Shown: one piece after another, positions 23,639 to 32,756 of the stretch | How positions within the stretch are numbered: the stretch's first letter is position 1 | How the letters are laid out: the number at the start of each line of letters is the position of its first letter | Assembly: GCA_046726435.1 (NCBI GenBank) | Contig: JBKPAM010000024.1 | Coordinates: 1-54,351 of the forward strand | DNA from: AC-32 sp046726435 | Lineage (GTDB): Bacteria > Actinomycetota > Thermoleophilia > Gaiellales > Gaiellaceae | Reading direction: 5' to 3' | Length of the DNA: 54,351 bases | Notes under the pieces: generated by a model | Told to the model about the DNA's origin: nothing | The model's database searches: none | Seen by the model: the letters and a program-made list of their open reading frames with translations, nothing else | Program-made: the position numbers and the translations under genes

Positions 23639-25873
23639 TTACTTGGTGCTGCTCGGCCCGCTGGAAGCTGTGCGAGCAAGCGTTCCCTTCGCCTGCAAGA
23701 GCGCGGCCGCCGCCGGAACCACGTTGGCAGTGGTCACGACTGGGCCGGGCGGGCTAGTGAGGCCCGACAGGAAGAAGGCAACGTTCTGCGCTACGTCAGA
23801 CCAGTTCGCAGCGCGCCAAGCTGCCTCCGCCCAGTTGATGTCCATGAACAAGACCAGGCGCCCGTTCCCCACGGTGGTGGACCCATCCCACGCTGCCGCG
23901 ACCACCTGCCGCGTCGTTATGTCGCCGGGTTGGTAGTAGGCGAAGACGGACGAGTCTGGCATGCCTGAGATACCGCCCGGGAATGTGGCTGTCCAGCTTG
24001 CGACGGTGCGCGGTTGCGTCGCGAGGTTGCCGACTACGCCGGAATTCACAGGGTAGGGAACGGGAGTGCCAGCGCAGCAGACGTCCTGGCCTCCGACGGT
24101 GATTCCATCGTCGCTAACGATTGAGTTCACCATCGATTGATCGGCGGCGTTCAGCGACGAGCAGCAGGGGTCGTTCTCCCCTGTGAGGAAGACGCCCTTG
24201 CCGCTCTGCGCGAAGCCGATCAGCTGATTCTGCTCGACCGATGTCGGCGGGTTTGCATCAACCCACCACACCTGGCCGAAGTTGCTGAGATCTGCAGGAA
24301 GCGTGGCCGACTCGGTCACCGAGTATCCGGCGCTCGTGAGCAGCTGCGTGAGGTTGTCGTTCGGCTCAGTCGATCCGAAGTCCCCGGTCCCGGCCACTAA
24401 CACGTTCCCGCTGCCCGTGGTGCAGGCTGACCCTGTGCAGTCGATGGTGGCGTGGACGTTCTGCCCCGACTGCGTGTTCGTCGTCGTTTGCCCGTCGACC
24501 GTCGTCTTCTGATCGAGGTTGCAGCTGCCGGGCGTGCTGCAGTCGCCCTGAACCAAGTTCGCCTGCATAACTTGCTCAGGGAAACCCTTTGGAGCGGCGT
24601 CGACGTCTTGCTTCGACTCCTGATTGATAGTGAACTCGTCGCCGCCAAAGCCGGTCTGGATCGACGGGTTGGAGCCCTTGCGGAGCAAGAAATGGCGGCC
24701 TGCGCGGCCGTGCCCGCTGGAACAGCACCCGCCTCCACCCACGGGGCCGAACTGCGTTTGCGTCCAGTTCCGCTGGAGGATCGTCTGCACGTCGCAGTCT
24801 GGTGTGCCTATCGTCACCGCTCGTGCGCACTGGGTCTCCGTCTGGGTGGCGGAAGCGGTCGACTTGTCCCGACTGTCTTGCTTGACGATCGCGTCGACTC
24901 CACCGCCGTCGGACTCGGGCCGGCTCTGCCACTGGTTCACCGGGCCGTTCGGCGTGGTCGCGAGAGCAGTCAGGCTGCTGGTCTGGGAGAACGCCGCGTT
25001 GTTCTCGCCGGTGGCGGTGCCGAAGTACCCGTTGCTCTGGTTCTGCTCGATGTCGAGCAGCATGTTTCGACCGGCGACCGTCCTGTTCTCGTTCTGCGTG
25101 ATGCTCCCCGTACCGACTGCCGTCGAGCTGATCGTCTGCGACTGCTGGAGATCACCAGAGAGACAGCCTCCGCTTGCGTTCGCGTTCTGAACCACGTTTC
25201 CGCGCACGTGCGCGTCCTGTGCGATCTGGATCGACTGGTGCACGTCGAAGTTGGCGCTCACCGGTACGCCGGTCTTCGCCCGCGTTGTGCTCTCGATATC
25301 GGCAATTTGTGCAACGCACGCCGTGTTCTGTGCTCCGAGCGGCGCGCTCTGAGCGGTCGACGTCTGCGCAATCGTCGCGGTCTGCGTCGCGCTCTGTGTG
25401 AGGCCGCTGCCGCTCAGGATCTTCACCGCGCTCATGTACACACCGGCCGTGTTCGGCCCTGTGCCACTCTGCGTGATCGCGCACGATTGCGTGATGCCTG
25501 TGGTTCTGATGCATGTGGCGTTGTTCTTGGCCAGCAGCGATCTCGTCACCTGGACGACGACGCAGCGGGCAAGCGAGCAGCGGAAGCTGTTCTTGCCCCG
25601 GTGGCTCGCGATTTGGATGACGCGGTGTGACCTCGTGCATGTCCAGCGCTTGCCCGGACAGCGCGGGCCTGCGTAGTTCCTCGCGCCGCGCTGGATCACG
25701 ACACCACGAGGAGAGATTCCGAGTGAGCGAAGGTACGCCTTCACCCCGGCCTTCGTCGATAGGTTCACGCCGGGTTTCCCCGGCGTGCGCGCCGCGCCTG
25801 CTCCCACAGACCCCGCGAGTAGGGCGACAGCGCAAACTGACATGGCAATCCCAAGTAGCCGCTTGAACGTCAT
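23639..25873 (-). CDS. Secreted Q/N-rich protein with amidotransferase-like C-terminus
   Basis: 744 residues from the ATG at 25873, chosen because AGGAGGG precedes it and it opens a signal peptide (FKRLLGIAMSVCAVALLAGS). Residues about 100-490 are rich in Gln, Asn, Ser and Thr with recurring Q-x-N/Q spacing (IQIAQDAHVRGNVVQNANAS, LQQSQTISS, ITQNENRTV), reminiscent of curlin-type amyloid repeats. Residues about 490-715 (VLVAGTGDFGS, GFAQSGKGVFLTGENDPCC, GNGRLVLFMDINWAE) resemble a class I glutamine-amidotransferase-like or ThuA-like fold; no catalytic triad is assured. It also has many cysteines, including CCSS and VCCAGTP. It is exported; function unknown, possibly extracellular fibres or matrix. 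Confidence 0.8.
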   Translation of the reverse strand: MTFKRLLGIAMSVCAVALLAGSVGAGAARTPGKPGVNLSTKAGVKAYLRSLGISPRGVVIQRGARNYAGPRCPGKRWTCTRSHRVIQIASHRGKNSFRCSLARCVVVQVTRSLLAKNNATCIRTTGITQSCAITQSGTGPNTAGVYMSAVKILSGSGLTQSATQTATIAQTSTAQSAPLGAQNTACVAQIADIESTTRAKTGVPVSANFDVHQSIQIAQDAHVRGNVVQNANASGGCLSGDLQQSQTISSTAVGTGSITQNENRTVAGRNMLLDIEQNQSNGYFGTATGENNAAFSQTSSLTALATTPNGPVNQWQSRPESDGGGVDAIVKQDSRDKSTASATQTETQCARAVTIGTPDCDVQTILQRNWTQTQFGPVGGGGCCSSGHGRAGRHFLLRKGSNPSIQTGFGGDEFTINQESKQDVDAAPKGFPEQVMQANLVQGDCSTPGSCNLDQKTTVDGQTTTNTQSGQNVHATIDCTGSACTTGSGNVLVAGTGDFGSTEPNDNLTQLLTSAGYSVTESATLPADLSNFGQVWWVDANPPTSVEQNQLIGFAQSGKGVFLTGENDPCCSSLNAADQSMVNSIVSDDGITVGGQDVCCAGTPVPYPVNSGVVGNLATQPRTVASWTATFPGGISGMPDSSVFAYYQPGDITTRQVVAAAWDGSTTVGNGRLVLFMDINWAEAAWRAANWSDVAQNVAFFLSGLTSPPGPVVTTANVVPAAAALLQAKGTLARTASSGPSSTK

Positions 25874-26044
25874 GAGCCCTCCTGTTCCCCCGGTCAGGGC
25901 AGCCCCTTTTGCCGCCGCAGGTTCAGCCAACGTATGCCATTGCGGGTTTTGTGTCTAGAGGGGTCCTGCGATCGGCCGCCGAGTTGACTTTCCGGGTCGC
26001 GTGGTCAATTCTCCCTGGACACCGAGGGGGGAGAAGGAGTCACG

Positions 26045-27550
26045 ATGCTGCGGCGATTCGGCCTCCGGCCCCTCCGGAAGCTGGGCAAGGAACCTGTCGA
26101 AGAAAGGCAAGGGCACCCGTGGGGGAGGCTCGTGCACGCAAGCGCGCTTCTCGCCGCCGGGCTCGTAGCCGTCGTCGTGATCACGGCCGGTTCGGCCGCG
26201 ACGACGACAAAGCCCTACACCGCATACTTCGACCCGGGCCCACTTACGGGCGGCGGCACAGCTCACGTCAACCTCGCAATCACCAACCTCGCAAACCCGC
26301 AGACGCTCGGCTCTGCCGACGTCACCGCGCCCTCGGCGTTCACGATCCTGAACGCCTCCAGTCCGCAAGGGAGCGCGACCGTTGCATCCGGGAGCCTGCT
26401 TCAGCTCAGAGACCTGAACCTGGCTCCGGGCGCGACCCTGAACGTGGACATCACGGTCAGAACGGCTTGCGCCTCCGGCTTGTACACGTGGAGCATCCTG
26501 GCCAAGCAGAGCAACAGCTTCAACGGCCCGCCGGGGAACGACTACACCCTGCAGAAATCGGGAAACAACCTCGTCACGGCGGTCTCGGGCACGTGCCTAC
26601 TCGTCTGGGACACGCAGCCGAAGTCCGCCCTGGTGAACACGGTGATCACCGGCACCGTAGGAGACCCGAGCGGGCCTCCCGTCAAGGTGCTGGCGGTCGA
26701 CTCCGGTGGACACACGGTTCAGACCGCGACGGGAACGGTGACCTTGGCGAAGACCGCCGGCACGTTCAACGCCAGCGGCGGCTTCGTCAACGTGCAGGCC
26801 TCGCTCGTCAACGGCGTGGCCACGTTCTCCGACCTGAAGAGCACGGCGCCCGGCAGCGCCTTCAAGCTGCAGGCCTCGAGCCCGGGGTACGTCAGCACGC
26901 CGATCGACCAGGGCGGCCCGTTCGAGATTCTCTCCAACGGCGCGAACTGCCTGCCCGGGCAGGATCCCTGCACGGCCGACGCCTCGCTCGCCAACAACAC
27001 GAGCGTGAACGCCGCGGCGACCGGCGGAGCGTTCACCTTCCTCGGGCTGAACAGCTCGACAGTTCCCGCGAGCGTCATCCAGCCGGGAGGCGGCTGTCAG
27101 TACTTCGTGTCCGTCGGCGCAGGGGGCTTCGAAGCGGTCGACAACCGCACGGGTGCCGGTGAGCTGCTGTTCACCTACAACGTCCCGACGAAGCTGATCC
27201 AGAGCAGCCCGAACAACGGACAGCCGTTCATCCCCTTGTGCGCGGGGGCCAAGCGGCTCGTCAACAACCAGCCGGTCGACTGCAACCCGAATGCGCAGCC
27301 GGGTGACCCGGACGGGCCCTGGCTGGGCAAGGCGCTCGCGCCGGACGGCACCTTCACCAGCGGGCTGCGCTACGCGGTCTGCGGCGAGGGCGGCTACTGG
27401 TGGGCGATCATGGGCTCGTTCCAGGATCCGATCGACCCGAGCCTCAACCCGACCATCACCGGTTGGGGCAGTACGACCATCGGCGGCAAGAGCAACCGTC
27501 AGTTCTTCCTCAGGGTCCCGAACGGCTGGGACTGGAAGAACATCGGCTAG
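26045..27550 (+). CDS. Large secreted protein with Ig-like beta domains
   Basis: 501 residues. The N-terminus is basic, with a hydrophobic helix at about residues 30-52 (ASALLAAGLVAVVVITAGSA) acting as signal or anchor. The rest is beta-rich and Ser/Thr/Gly-rich, with an Ig-like domain (TWSILAKQSNSF, LVWDTQPKSALVNTVITGTV) and a C-terminal block (QFFLRVPNGWDWKNIG). There is no enzymatic signature. It is divergent from the Q/N-rich secreted protein with about 170 bp between them, so both surface proteins may share control. The exact start is uncertain because the signal sits unusually far from the N-terminus. Confidence 0.75.
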   Translation: MLRRFGLRPLRKLGKEPVEERQGHPWGRLVHASALLAAGLVAVVVITAGSAATTTKPYTAYFDPGPLTGGGTAHVNLAITNLANPQTLGSADVTAPSAFTILNASSPQGSATVASGSLLQLRDLNLAPGATLNVDITVRTACASGLYTWSILAKQSNSFNGPPGNDYTLQKSGNNLVTAVSGTCLLVWDTQPKSALVNTVITGTVGDPSGPPVKVLAVDSGGHTVQTATGTVTLAKTAGTFNASGGFVNVQASLVNGVATFSDLKSTAPGSAFKLQASSPGYVSTPIDQGGPFEILSNGANCLPGQDPCTADASLANNTSVNAAATGGAFTFLGLNSSTVPASVIQPGGGCQYFVSVGAGGFEAVDNRTGAGELLFTYNVPTKLIQSSPNNGQPFIPLCAGAKRLVNNQPVDCNPNAQPGDPDGPWLGKALAPDGTFTSGLRYAVCGEGGYWWAIMGSFQDPIDPSLNPTITGWGSTTIGGKSNRQFFLRVPNGWDWKNIG

Positions 27551-27565
27551 CACGAGGTGACACAC

Positions 27566-27602
27566 GAGCCGCCGCTTCCCGCTAGTCGGGAAGCGGCGGC
27601 TC
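27566..27602. terminator. Bidirectional terminator hairpin with a stop codon in its loop
   Basis: Perfect 15-bp stem GAGCCGCCGCTTCCC (27566-27580) / GGGAAGCGGCGGCTC (27588-27602) with loop GCTAGTC. The minus-strand cyclase stop codon (27582-27584) lies in the loop, so the last codons of that gene encode one arm. It serves two convergent genes. No T-run is present. Confidence 0.7.
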
Positions 27603-30600
27603 GCTGACCGCGACCACGCCGAGCCGCTCGAAGATCGCGTCGCGCTCGGCTGTGACGTCGTCGGCCGGCTCCCCGGTCAGCTCGCGCAGCCGCGCGAGCG
27701 CACCGAGCGCCAGCCCGATCTCGTAATCGGCGCTGCGGAGGCCGAAGTTCTCGTCCTCGAGTCGCGCCAGCCGCAGGCTTTCCTCGAGCGCGGCGCGCGC
27801 TTCCTCGAGCTGCCCCTTCTGAAGGTGTGCCACCCCCAGCAGCCGCTTCAGGCTCGCCGTGATCACGGTGACCCCGGGGGTCGATTCCGCTTCGCCGAGG
27901 GCTTCCGAGGCCAGCGCGAGCGCCTCGTCCGCAGCGCCCTCCAGGAGGAGGCACTCGACGAGTCGGGCGTCTGCGTTGAGCAGCTCGACCTCGTCCCCCT
28001 CAGCGGCGAAGAACGTCCGAGCCTCCTCCAGGTGCGCCTTGGCTTCGTCGAACCGGCCCATGCGAGCGGCGTGGCGACCCGCGACGCTGGCCGCCTCCGC
28101 GACCGCGAGCGGAATTGCTCCCGCGCTGCGCATCTCGAGCACCTCACGCAAGAGCGACTCCGCCTCGTCGAGGTGCCCCTGATCCGAGCGGACGTCCGCG
28201 ATGTTCAGCGAGACGATCGTGGCGCGCGTGTCGTCACCGATCTTTCGCATCGCGTTGCGCGCGCGCTCGGCCAGCTCGATCGCGTCGTCCCAGCGTCCGT
28301 CGATGTAGGCGTACCCGCCGAGGTTGTTCAGCACCGCGGAGAGACGCTCGTAGTCCTCGAGCCGCTCGTAGATCTCGACGGCGCGGGCCGAGTGCACCGC
28401 CTCCTCGCGTCGCCCGAGCGCGACGTACGCCCAGTCGAGGATGAAGTCTGCATGTGCGACCGCGTCCTCCGTCTTCGACCGCTCGCCCTCGGCGATCGTC
28501 CGCTGGCACCACTCGATCGCAACCCGCGGCCGCCGCTGGTGCTGAAGCACGAGTGCATACCAGCCGAAAAGGCGTGCACGCTGGGACGCCGCGGCATCCC
28601 CCTCGACGTCCTCGAGCGTCCGCAGCGCGTGACTGAGGCGGCGGAGCGACTGGGAGTATTGCTTCGACGAGCTGGCGGTGGATCCACTCCACGCGAGGCG
28701 AAGCGGCACGATCGCCTCCTTCTGCATCAGGCGCGCCTGCTCGATCTGCCCGGCCGGGAACACCTTGCGTGCCGCGCGGTAGGCCGTCTCGGCGCCCTGG
28801 TAGTCGCCCAGCCGCATGCGGACGTCGCCGAGCGACTCCCAGACCATCGCGACCTCGTTCTCGTCGACCGCGTCGGCGCGCTTCGCCGCCTCGAGCGCGC
28901 GTTCGAAGAACTGCTGGGCCTCGACGTTGGCGTACTTCTTGTCCGCCCTGCGGCCCGCCACGACCGAGTAGTGCCACGCCTCGGGCCAGTGCTCGGCGCG
29001 GTGGAAGTGGAGCGACAGCAGCTCGCTCTCATCCTCCGCGCGATCGCCGAGCCGCTGCTCGATCACCTCGGCGACGCGCCCGTGCAGGTCGCGGCGGCGC
29101 TTGAAGGAAAGGCCCTCGTAGGCGGCGTCGCGGATCAACACGTGGCGGAAGCGGAAGCCGCCGGGCGTCTCGGGATCGTGCTCGACGAACTCCCGGAGCC
29201 GGTCCCACGCCTCCGAGCCTGCAGAGACGTCCTCGAGGCCTTCGAAGACCTCGGCGATGAGCTCGCCGGAGAAGGCGGGGCCGAGCACGGACGCCCACCG
29301 CAGGAGCGCGCGGTCGGCGGCGTCGAGGCGGTCGATCCGCGTGGCGACGAGCGCCTCGACCGTGTCGGGCAGCTGCTCGACCTCGGCCAGCTCGTCCGGA
29401 AGCGCAAGCTCCTGCAGGAAAAGCGGGTTGCCGCCCCCGCGCTCGGAGATCGCGGCGAGCTCCTCGTCGCTGAGCCGCCGATCGCCTGCCGCGGCCTGCG
29501 CAAGGGTCTTCGCGTCGTCCTCGGTGAGCGGCTCGAGCCTCAGCGAGAGCGCTGGCAGCGGCGGGTTGCCCTCCGCCGCCACGAAGCCGTCGCTTCCCGG
29601 CCGCCGCGTGGTGCACGCGAGCCACGGCCGGCTCGGCAGCTGCGTCCCGAGGTACCGAAGGAGCTCGGACGAGGCGTCGTCCATCCAGTGGACGTCCTCG
29701 AACAGCAACAGCGTCGGCGAGTCGAGCAGGTGGCCGAGGAGCTTTCCGACCATGCCGTGGAGGCGTGCGCGCCAGAACGCGGGGTCGAGCGCATCGACCT
29801 CGGGAGTCGACTCGACCTCGATGTCGAGCGGAGCCGCGAACAGCGGTGCCCACGGAACGAACTGCTCGTCAATGGCTGCGAGCCGTCCGGAGAGGATCTC
29901 CCGGTTGCGGGCCCTGCTCCCGTTCAGCTCGACGTCCAGCAACGAGAGGAAAAGCGGCCGGAAGGGGTGGTACGGCGTGGCCGACTCGTACTGCTCGCAG
30001 CGCACGGTGAGCTTGCGCATGTCGCCGCACTCCTGCTGCAGCTCGTCCGCGAGGCGTGACTTGCCGATCCCCGGCTCGCCGACGAGCTCGACGAGCGTGC
30101 CGAATCCGGCGCGCACGGGCGTGACGGCGGCGGTCAGCACTGCGCGCTCGCGCTCGCGGCCTACGAAGGGCAGCTGCCGCTCGGTCGCCGCCTCGGCCTC
30201 GCCGCCGACCGAGTGGACGTCGAGGGCGGCAACCGGCTCCGCGATGCCTTTGAGGGTGAGCGGCTCGAGCTCCGTCGTCTCGAAGGCGCTCCGTGTCCGC
30301 TCGAGCACGTCCGGGGTCGTGAGGAGCTGTCCGGCCTGCGCCTTGCCCATCAGGCGTGCCGCGAGCGCCGCCGTCGTCCCGAGGATCGTGTACGTGCGGC
30401 GGAACTCCGCTCCGACCTCGCCGGCGAACACGCGTCCGCGGCTCACGCCGATGCGCAGTGGCAGAGGCGTCTCGAGGTCGGCGACCCCCCGTGCGGTGCG
30501 GAGGATTCGCTCCTCGTCATCGCCTTCGGTCTGCGGAGCGCCGGCGACGAGGATGATCTTGCCGCCGTCGTCGTCGATGTCGGTCTCGAGGAAGGTGACG

Positions 30601-31475
30601 CCGTGCTCGTCGGCGATCTGCTGGGCGCCGCTGAGGAGCTCGTCGAGGACTCCCTCCAGCTCCTCGGCCCCCTGCTCGCCGAGCAAGTCGTCGACCCCTC
30701 CGAAGTGGACGAACGCGACCGCGGCCTGCCGGTGCTCGGGCTCTGCCGTGTGGCTCTCGATCACGTGGCGTACCGGGCCCGGGACGCAGACGCTCAGGTC
30801 GATCCCTTCGTGCGGCGGGAGGGGCTCGATCGCGCCCAGCGCTCCCGGAGGCGAGCGCAGGAGTCGTCCGCCCTCCTGCTCGTCGCCGAAGATCCGCTCC
30901 GGAAGGGTGGCTGCCGTCTCGTCGCTGACGAGGATCTCGCCGGCCTGCGCCCCCGCCTCCATCTCGACCGTGCGCGTTACCCCGGGACCGGTCAGCAGCA
31001 GCTCGCGGTGCGAGTCGCCGACGAGGAAGAAGTCGAAGAAGTCGCTGTGGATGCCGACGTGCATCTTCAGCGTCACCGGGCCGACCGACGTCCTCGGCCG
31101 CCCGAGCTCGCGCAGCGCCTTGCGCATACCGTAGGCGGCGTCGCAGGCCCGAGCCGCGTGCTGCTCGCCGGAGAAGAAGAGCAACAGGGCGTCACCGCCG
31201 AACTTGAGCAGGCCGCCGCCGGCACCGTAGGCGACGTCGAGCAGGCGCTCGAACGTGCGGTTCATGACCTCGGTCACCTCTTCGGCGCCGAGCTTCCCCT
31301 TCTGGGCGAGCCGCTCGGACATGGCGGTGAAGCCGGAGATGTCCACGAAGGCGAGCGTCCCCTCGAGCTCGCGCCGCCGCGCCTCGGGCTCTGCCCGCAG
31401 CCAGTCCACGACCACACGCGGCACGTATGGCGTGAGGTCGACGGGTGCTGAAGTGGTCTCGGGAGCCGCAGTCAT
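27582..31475 (-). CDS. Tandem-cyclase / AAA ATPase / TPR protein
   Basis: 1297 residues from the ATG at 31475; 56 extra upstream codons look non-coding. The first class III cyclase domain (about 37-200) has AFVDISGFTAMSERL and LLKFGGDALLLFFSG. A second, diverged one (about 280-440) has AVAFVHFGGVDDLL, where the usual D-I-x-G-F/S-T pattern is degraded, and ends in the better-kept RTYTILGTTAALAARL. Such pairs can form an internal heterodimer. An ATPase follows (Walker A GEPGIGKSR near residue 465, Walker B LFEDVHWMDD near 587), then TPR repeats (about 870-1290). It is a second large signal integrator of the same class as the one at 20367, but with two cyclase halves. Confidence 0.9.
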   Translation of the reverse strand: MTAAPETTSAPVDLTPYVPRVVVDWLRAEPEARRRELEGTLAFVDISGFTAMSERLAQKGKLGAEEVTEVMNRTFERLLDVAYGAGGGLLKFGGDALLLFFSGEQHAARACDAAYGMRKALRELGRPRTSVGPVTLKMHVGIHSDFFDFFLVGDSHRELLLTGPGVTRTVEMEAGAQAGEILVSDETAATLPERIFGDEQEGGRLLRSPPGALGAIEPLPPHEGIDLSVCVPGPVRHVIESHTAEPEHRQAAVAFVHFGGVDDLLGEQGAEELEGVLDELLSGAQQIADEHGVTFLETDIDDDGGKIILVAGAPQTEGDDEERILRTARGVADLETPLPLRIGVSRGRVFAGEVGAEFRRTYTILGTTAALAARLMGKAQAGQLLTTPDVLERTRSAFETTELEPLTLKGIAEPVAALDVHSVGGEAEAATERQLPFVGRERERAVLTAAVTPVRAGFGTLVELVGEPGIGKSRLADELQQECGDMRKLTVRCEQYESATPYHPFRPLFLSLLDVELNGSRARNREILSGRLAAIDEQFVPWAPLFAAPLDIEVESTPEVDALDPAFWRARLHGMVGKLLGHLLDSPTLLLFEDVHWMDDASSELLRYLGTQLPSRPWLACTTRRPGSDGFVAAEGNPPLPALSLRLEPLTEDDAKTLAQAAAGDRRLSDEELAAISERGGGNPLFLQELALPDELAEVEQLPDTVEALVATRIDRLDAADRALLRWASVLGPAFSGELIAEVFEGLEDVSAGSEAWDRLREFVEHDPETPGGFRFRHVLIRDAAYEGLSFKRRRDLHGRVAEVIEQRLGDRAEDESELLSLHFHRAEHWPEAWHYSVVAGRRADKKYANVEAQQFFERALEAAKRADAVDENEVAMVWESLGDVRMRLGDYQGAETAYRAARKVFPAGQIEQARLMQKEAIVPLRLAWSGSTASSSKQYSQSLRRLSHALRTLEDVEGDAAASQRARLFGWYALVLQHQRRPRVAIEWCQRTIAEGERSKTEDAVAHADFILDWAYVALGRREEAVHSARAVEIYERLEDYERLSAVLNNLGGYAYIDGRWDDAIELAERARNAMRKIGDDTRATIVSLNIADVRSDQGHLDEAESLLREVLEMRSAGAIPLAVAEAASVAGRHAARMGRFDEAKAHLEEARTFFAAEGDEVELLNADARLVECLLLEGAADEALALASEALGEAESTPGVTVITASLKRLLGVAHLQKGQLEEARAALEESLRLARLEDENFGLRSADYEIGLALGALARLRELTGEPADDVTAERDAIFERLGVVAVSEPPLPD

Positions 31476-31730
31476 CTTGTTGGGCGCTTCCACGGCCCCC
31501 CGCGCGCCCAGACGAATTGTGGCACGAGCTAGATGATTGATGCCACGATCTCGCGCGTCCGCAGCACGATCTAGCACGCCTGGGCCGCTCCGGCCCGGCT
31601 GCGGCCGGCGGAGCCGGCCTCCGCCGAGCCTGCGCTTCACCACGTCGGCCGATCACCGATGCTGCCAGCATCGCCGAGCGTCCGCCGCGGCGCCCCAGAC
31701 GCACCAGCTCGTGCCGCGGAGCGTGCGACC

Positions 31731-32351
31731 TCATGGCATCAACCATCTAGGGGGAGAGGGCCAAATCGGCGCTTCGACCCATGCCGCGAGCCGCTCGACC
31801 GCGGTCTCGAGCTCTGCGGAATCGAGCGTGAACGGCGCGGCGTAGGGAACCTGCTCGATCAGGGGCACCGGAGTGCTCCCCGTCGCGGCATTGAGCACGT
31901 AGCGGATCGGGAGGCTGTGAGCCACGACGAGGACCGTGTCCTCTGGGCGCGCAAGGATCGTTCGAAAGCCCCGCACGTAGCGACCGACCGTCTCGAGCCG
32001 GCTGTCGCCGCCACCGGGAGACGGTTCCTCCGGCCCGTGCGTACGCGCCCAGGCGCGGTAGTCGGCCAGCGAGCCGCCTTCGAACCGGCCGAAGCGGATG
32101 TCGTTCAGCTCCGGCAGCACGAGCCGCGGGATCTCGCGTCCCTCGAGCGCGAGATCGGCGGTCTCGCGCGCCCGCTCGAATTCCGAAGTGGCGCAGAGGT
32201 CGATCCGCTCGCCCTCGAGCGCATGCCCGAGGCGCCGCGCCTGCTCACGGCCGGTCGGGGTTAGCGCGACCGCGGCCGAAGGGTCGCCGTTCGTCCGGCC
32301 GACGACGGAGAGCTCGCTCTCCGCGTGCCGGGCCAGGATCGCGCGGTTCAC
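31731..32351 (-). CDS. Histidine phosphatase family (phosphoglycerate-mutase-like) protein
   Basis: 206 residues. The catalytic motif is LARHAESEL (RHA rather than the commoner RHG), the second Arg lies in SEFERARETADLA, and the second His in VLVVAHSLPIRYVL. It is full-length for broad-specificity phosphatases of the branch; the substrate is unknown. It is divergent from the ars operon, whose promoter starts 29 bp beyond its start codon. Confidence 0.87.
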   Translation of the reverse strand: MNRAILARHAESELSVVGRTNGDPSAAVALTPTGREQARRLGHALEGERIDLCATSEFERARETADLALEGREIPRLVLPELNDIRFGRFEGGSLADYRAWARTHGPEEPSPGGGDSRLETVGRYVRGFRTILARPEDTVLVVAHSLPIRYVLNAATGSTPVPLIEQVPYAAPFTLDSAELETAVERLAAWVEAPIWPSPPRWLMP

Positions 32352-32379
32352 CCGGTCACCCTAAATCTGTGCGAGTCGC

Positions 32380-32417
32380 TTGACACATCGATACTCATCG
32401 ATACGATGTCCGTCGAT
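32380..32417 (+). promoter_or_regulatory. ars operon promoter and ArsR-type operator
   Basis: A -35 TTGACA (32380-32385), a 16-bp spacer and a -10 TACGAT (32402-32407). The spacer holds ATCGAT (ACTC) ATCGAT, an ArsR/SmtB-type imperfect dyad, so repressor binding would block RNA polymerase directly. The -10 overlaps an in-frame ATG at 32406, which argues that the real start is the ATG at 32418 and that the mRNA is leaderless or nearly so. Confidence 0.7.
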
Positions 32418-32756
32418 ATGAACGTTCTCGAGCTGATCGACGGCTGCCGCCCGTTGGGAACCGCCTCGCTCTCGGATCACGAAGCGGAGGCGACGGCCAT
32501 GGTGTTCAAGTCGCTTGCGGACCCGGCGCGAGTGAAGATCGTGAGCGTGGTCGCCGCCCGTGAGGAGGCGGTCTGCGCCTGCGAGTTCGCCCCGGCGCTC
32601 GGGCTCAGCCAGGCGACGGCCAGCCACCACCTGAAGAAGCTCACCGAGGTCGGCTTGCTCGAGCGTGACCAGCGCGGCAAGTGGGCCTACTTCTCCCTCA
32701 ATCCTGAGGCGCTCGCGAAGCTCGAGAGCCTCGTCCGTATCCCGGAGGTTGTCTGA
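32418..32756 (+). CDS. arsR: ArsR-family transcriptional repressor
   Basis: 112 residues from the ATG at 32418. The winged helix is complete (FKSLADPARVKIVSVV, LGLSQATASHHLKKLTEVGL, then RDQRGKWAYFSL), with a Cys-x-Cys in AVCACEF that matches the metalloid-sensing site on the DNA-contact helix. Arsenite release of the repressor would induce the operon. It overlaps arsM by one base at TGATG. An alternative ATG at 32406 lies within the predicted -10 element. Confidence 0.92.
   Translation: MNVLELIDGCRPLGTASLSDHEAEATAMVFKSLADPARVKIVSVVAAREEAVCACEFAPALGLSQATASHHLKKLTEVGLLERDQRGKWAYFSLNPEALAKLESLVRIPEVV

Noticed and set aside
31476..31730. Gene between the second cyclase and the histidine phosphatase
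   Set aside because: Only Arg/Ser-rich frames are open; I see a short hairpin (CGATGCT-GCC-AGCATCG, roughly 31656-31672) and no gene.
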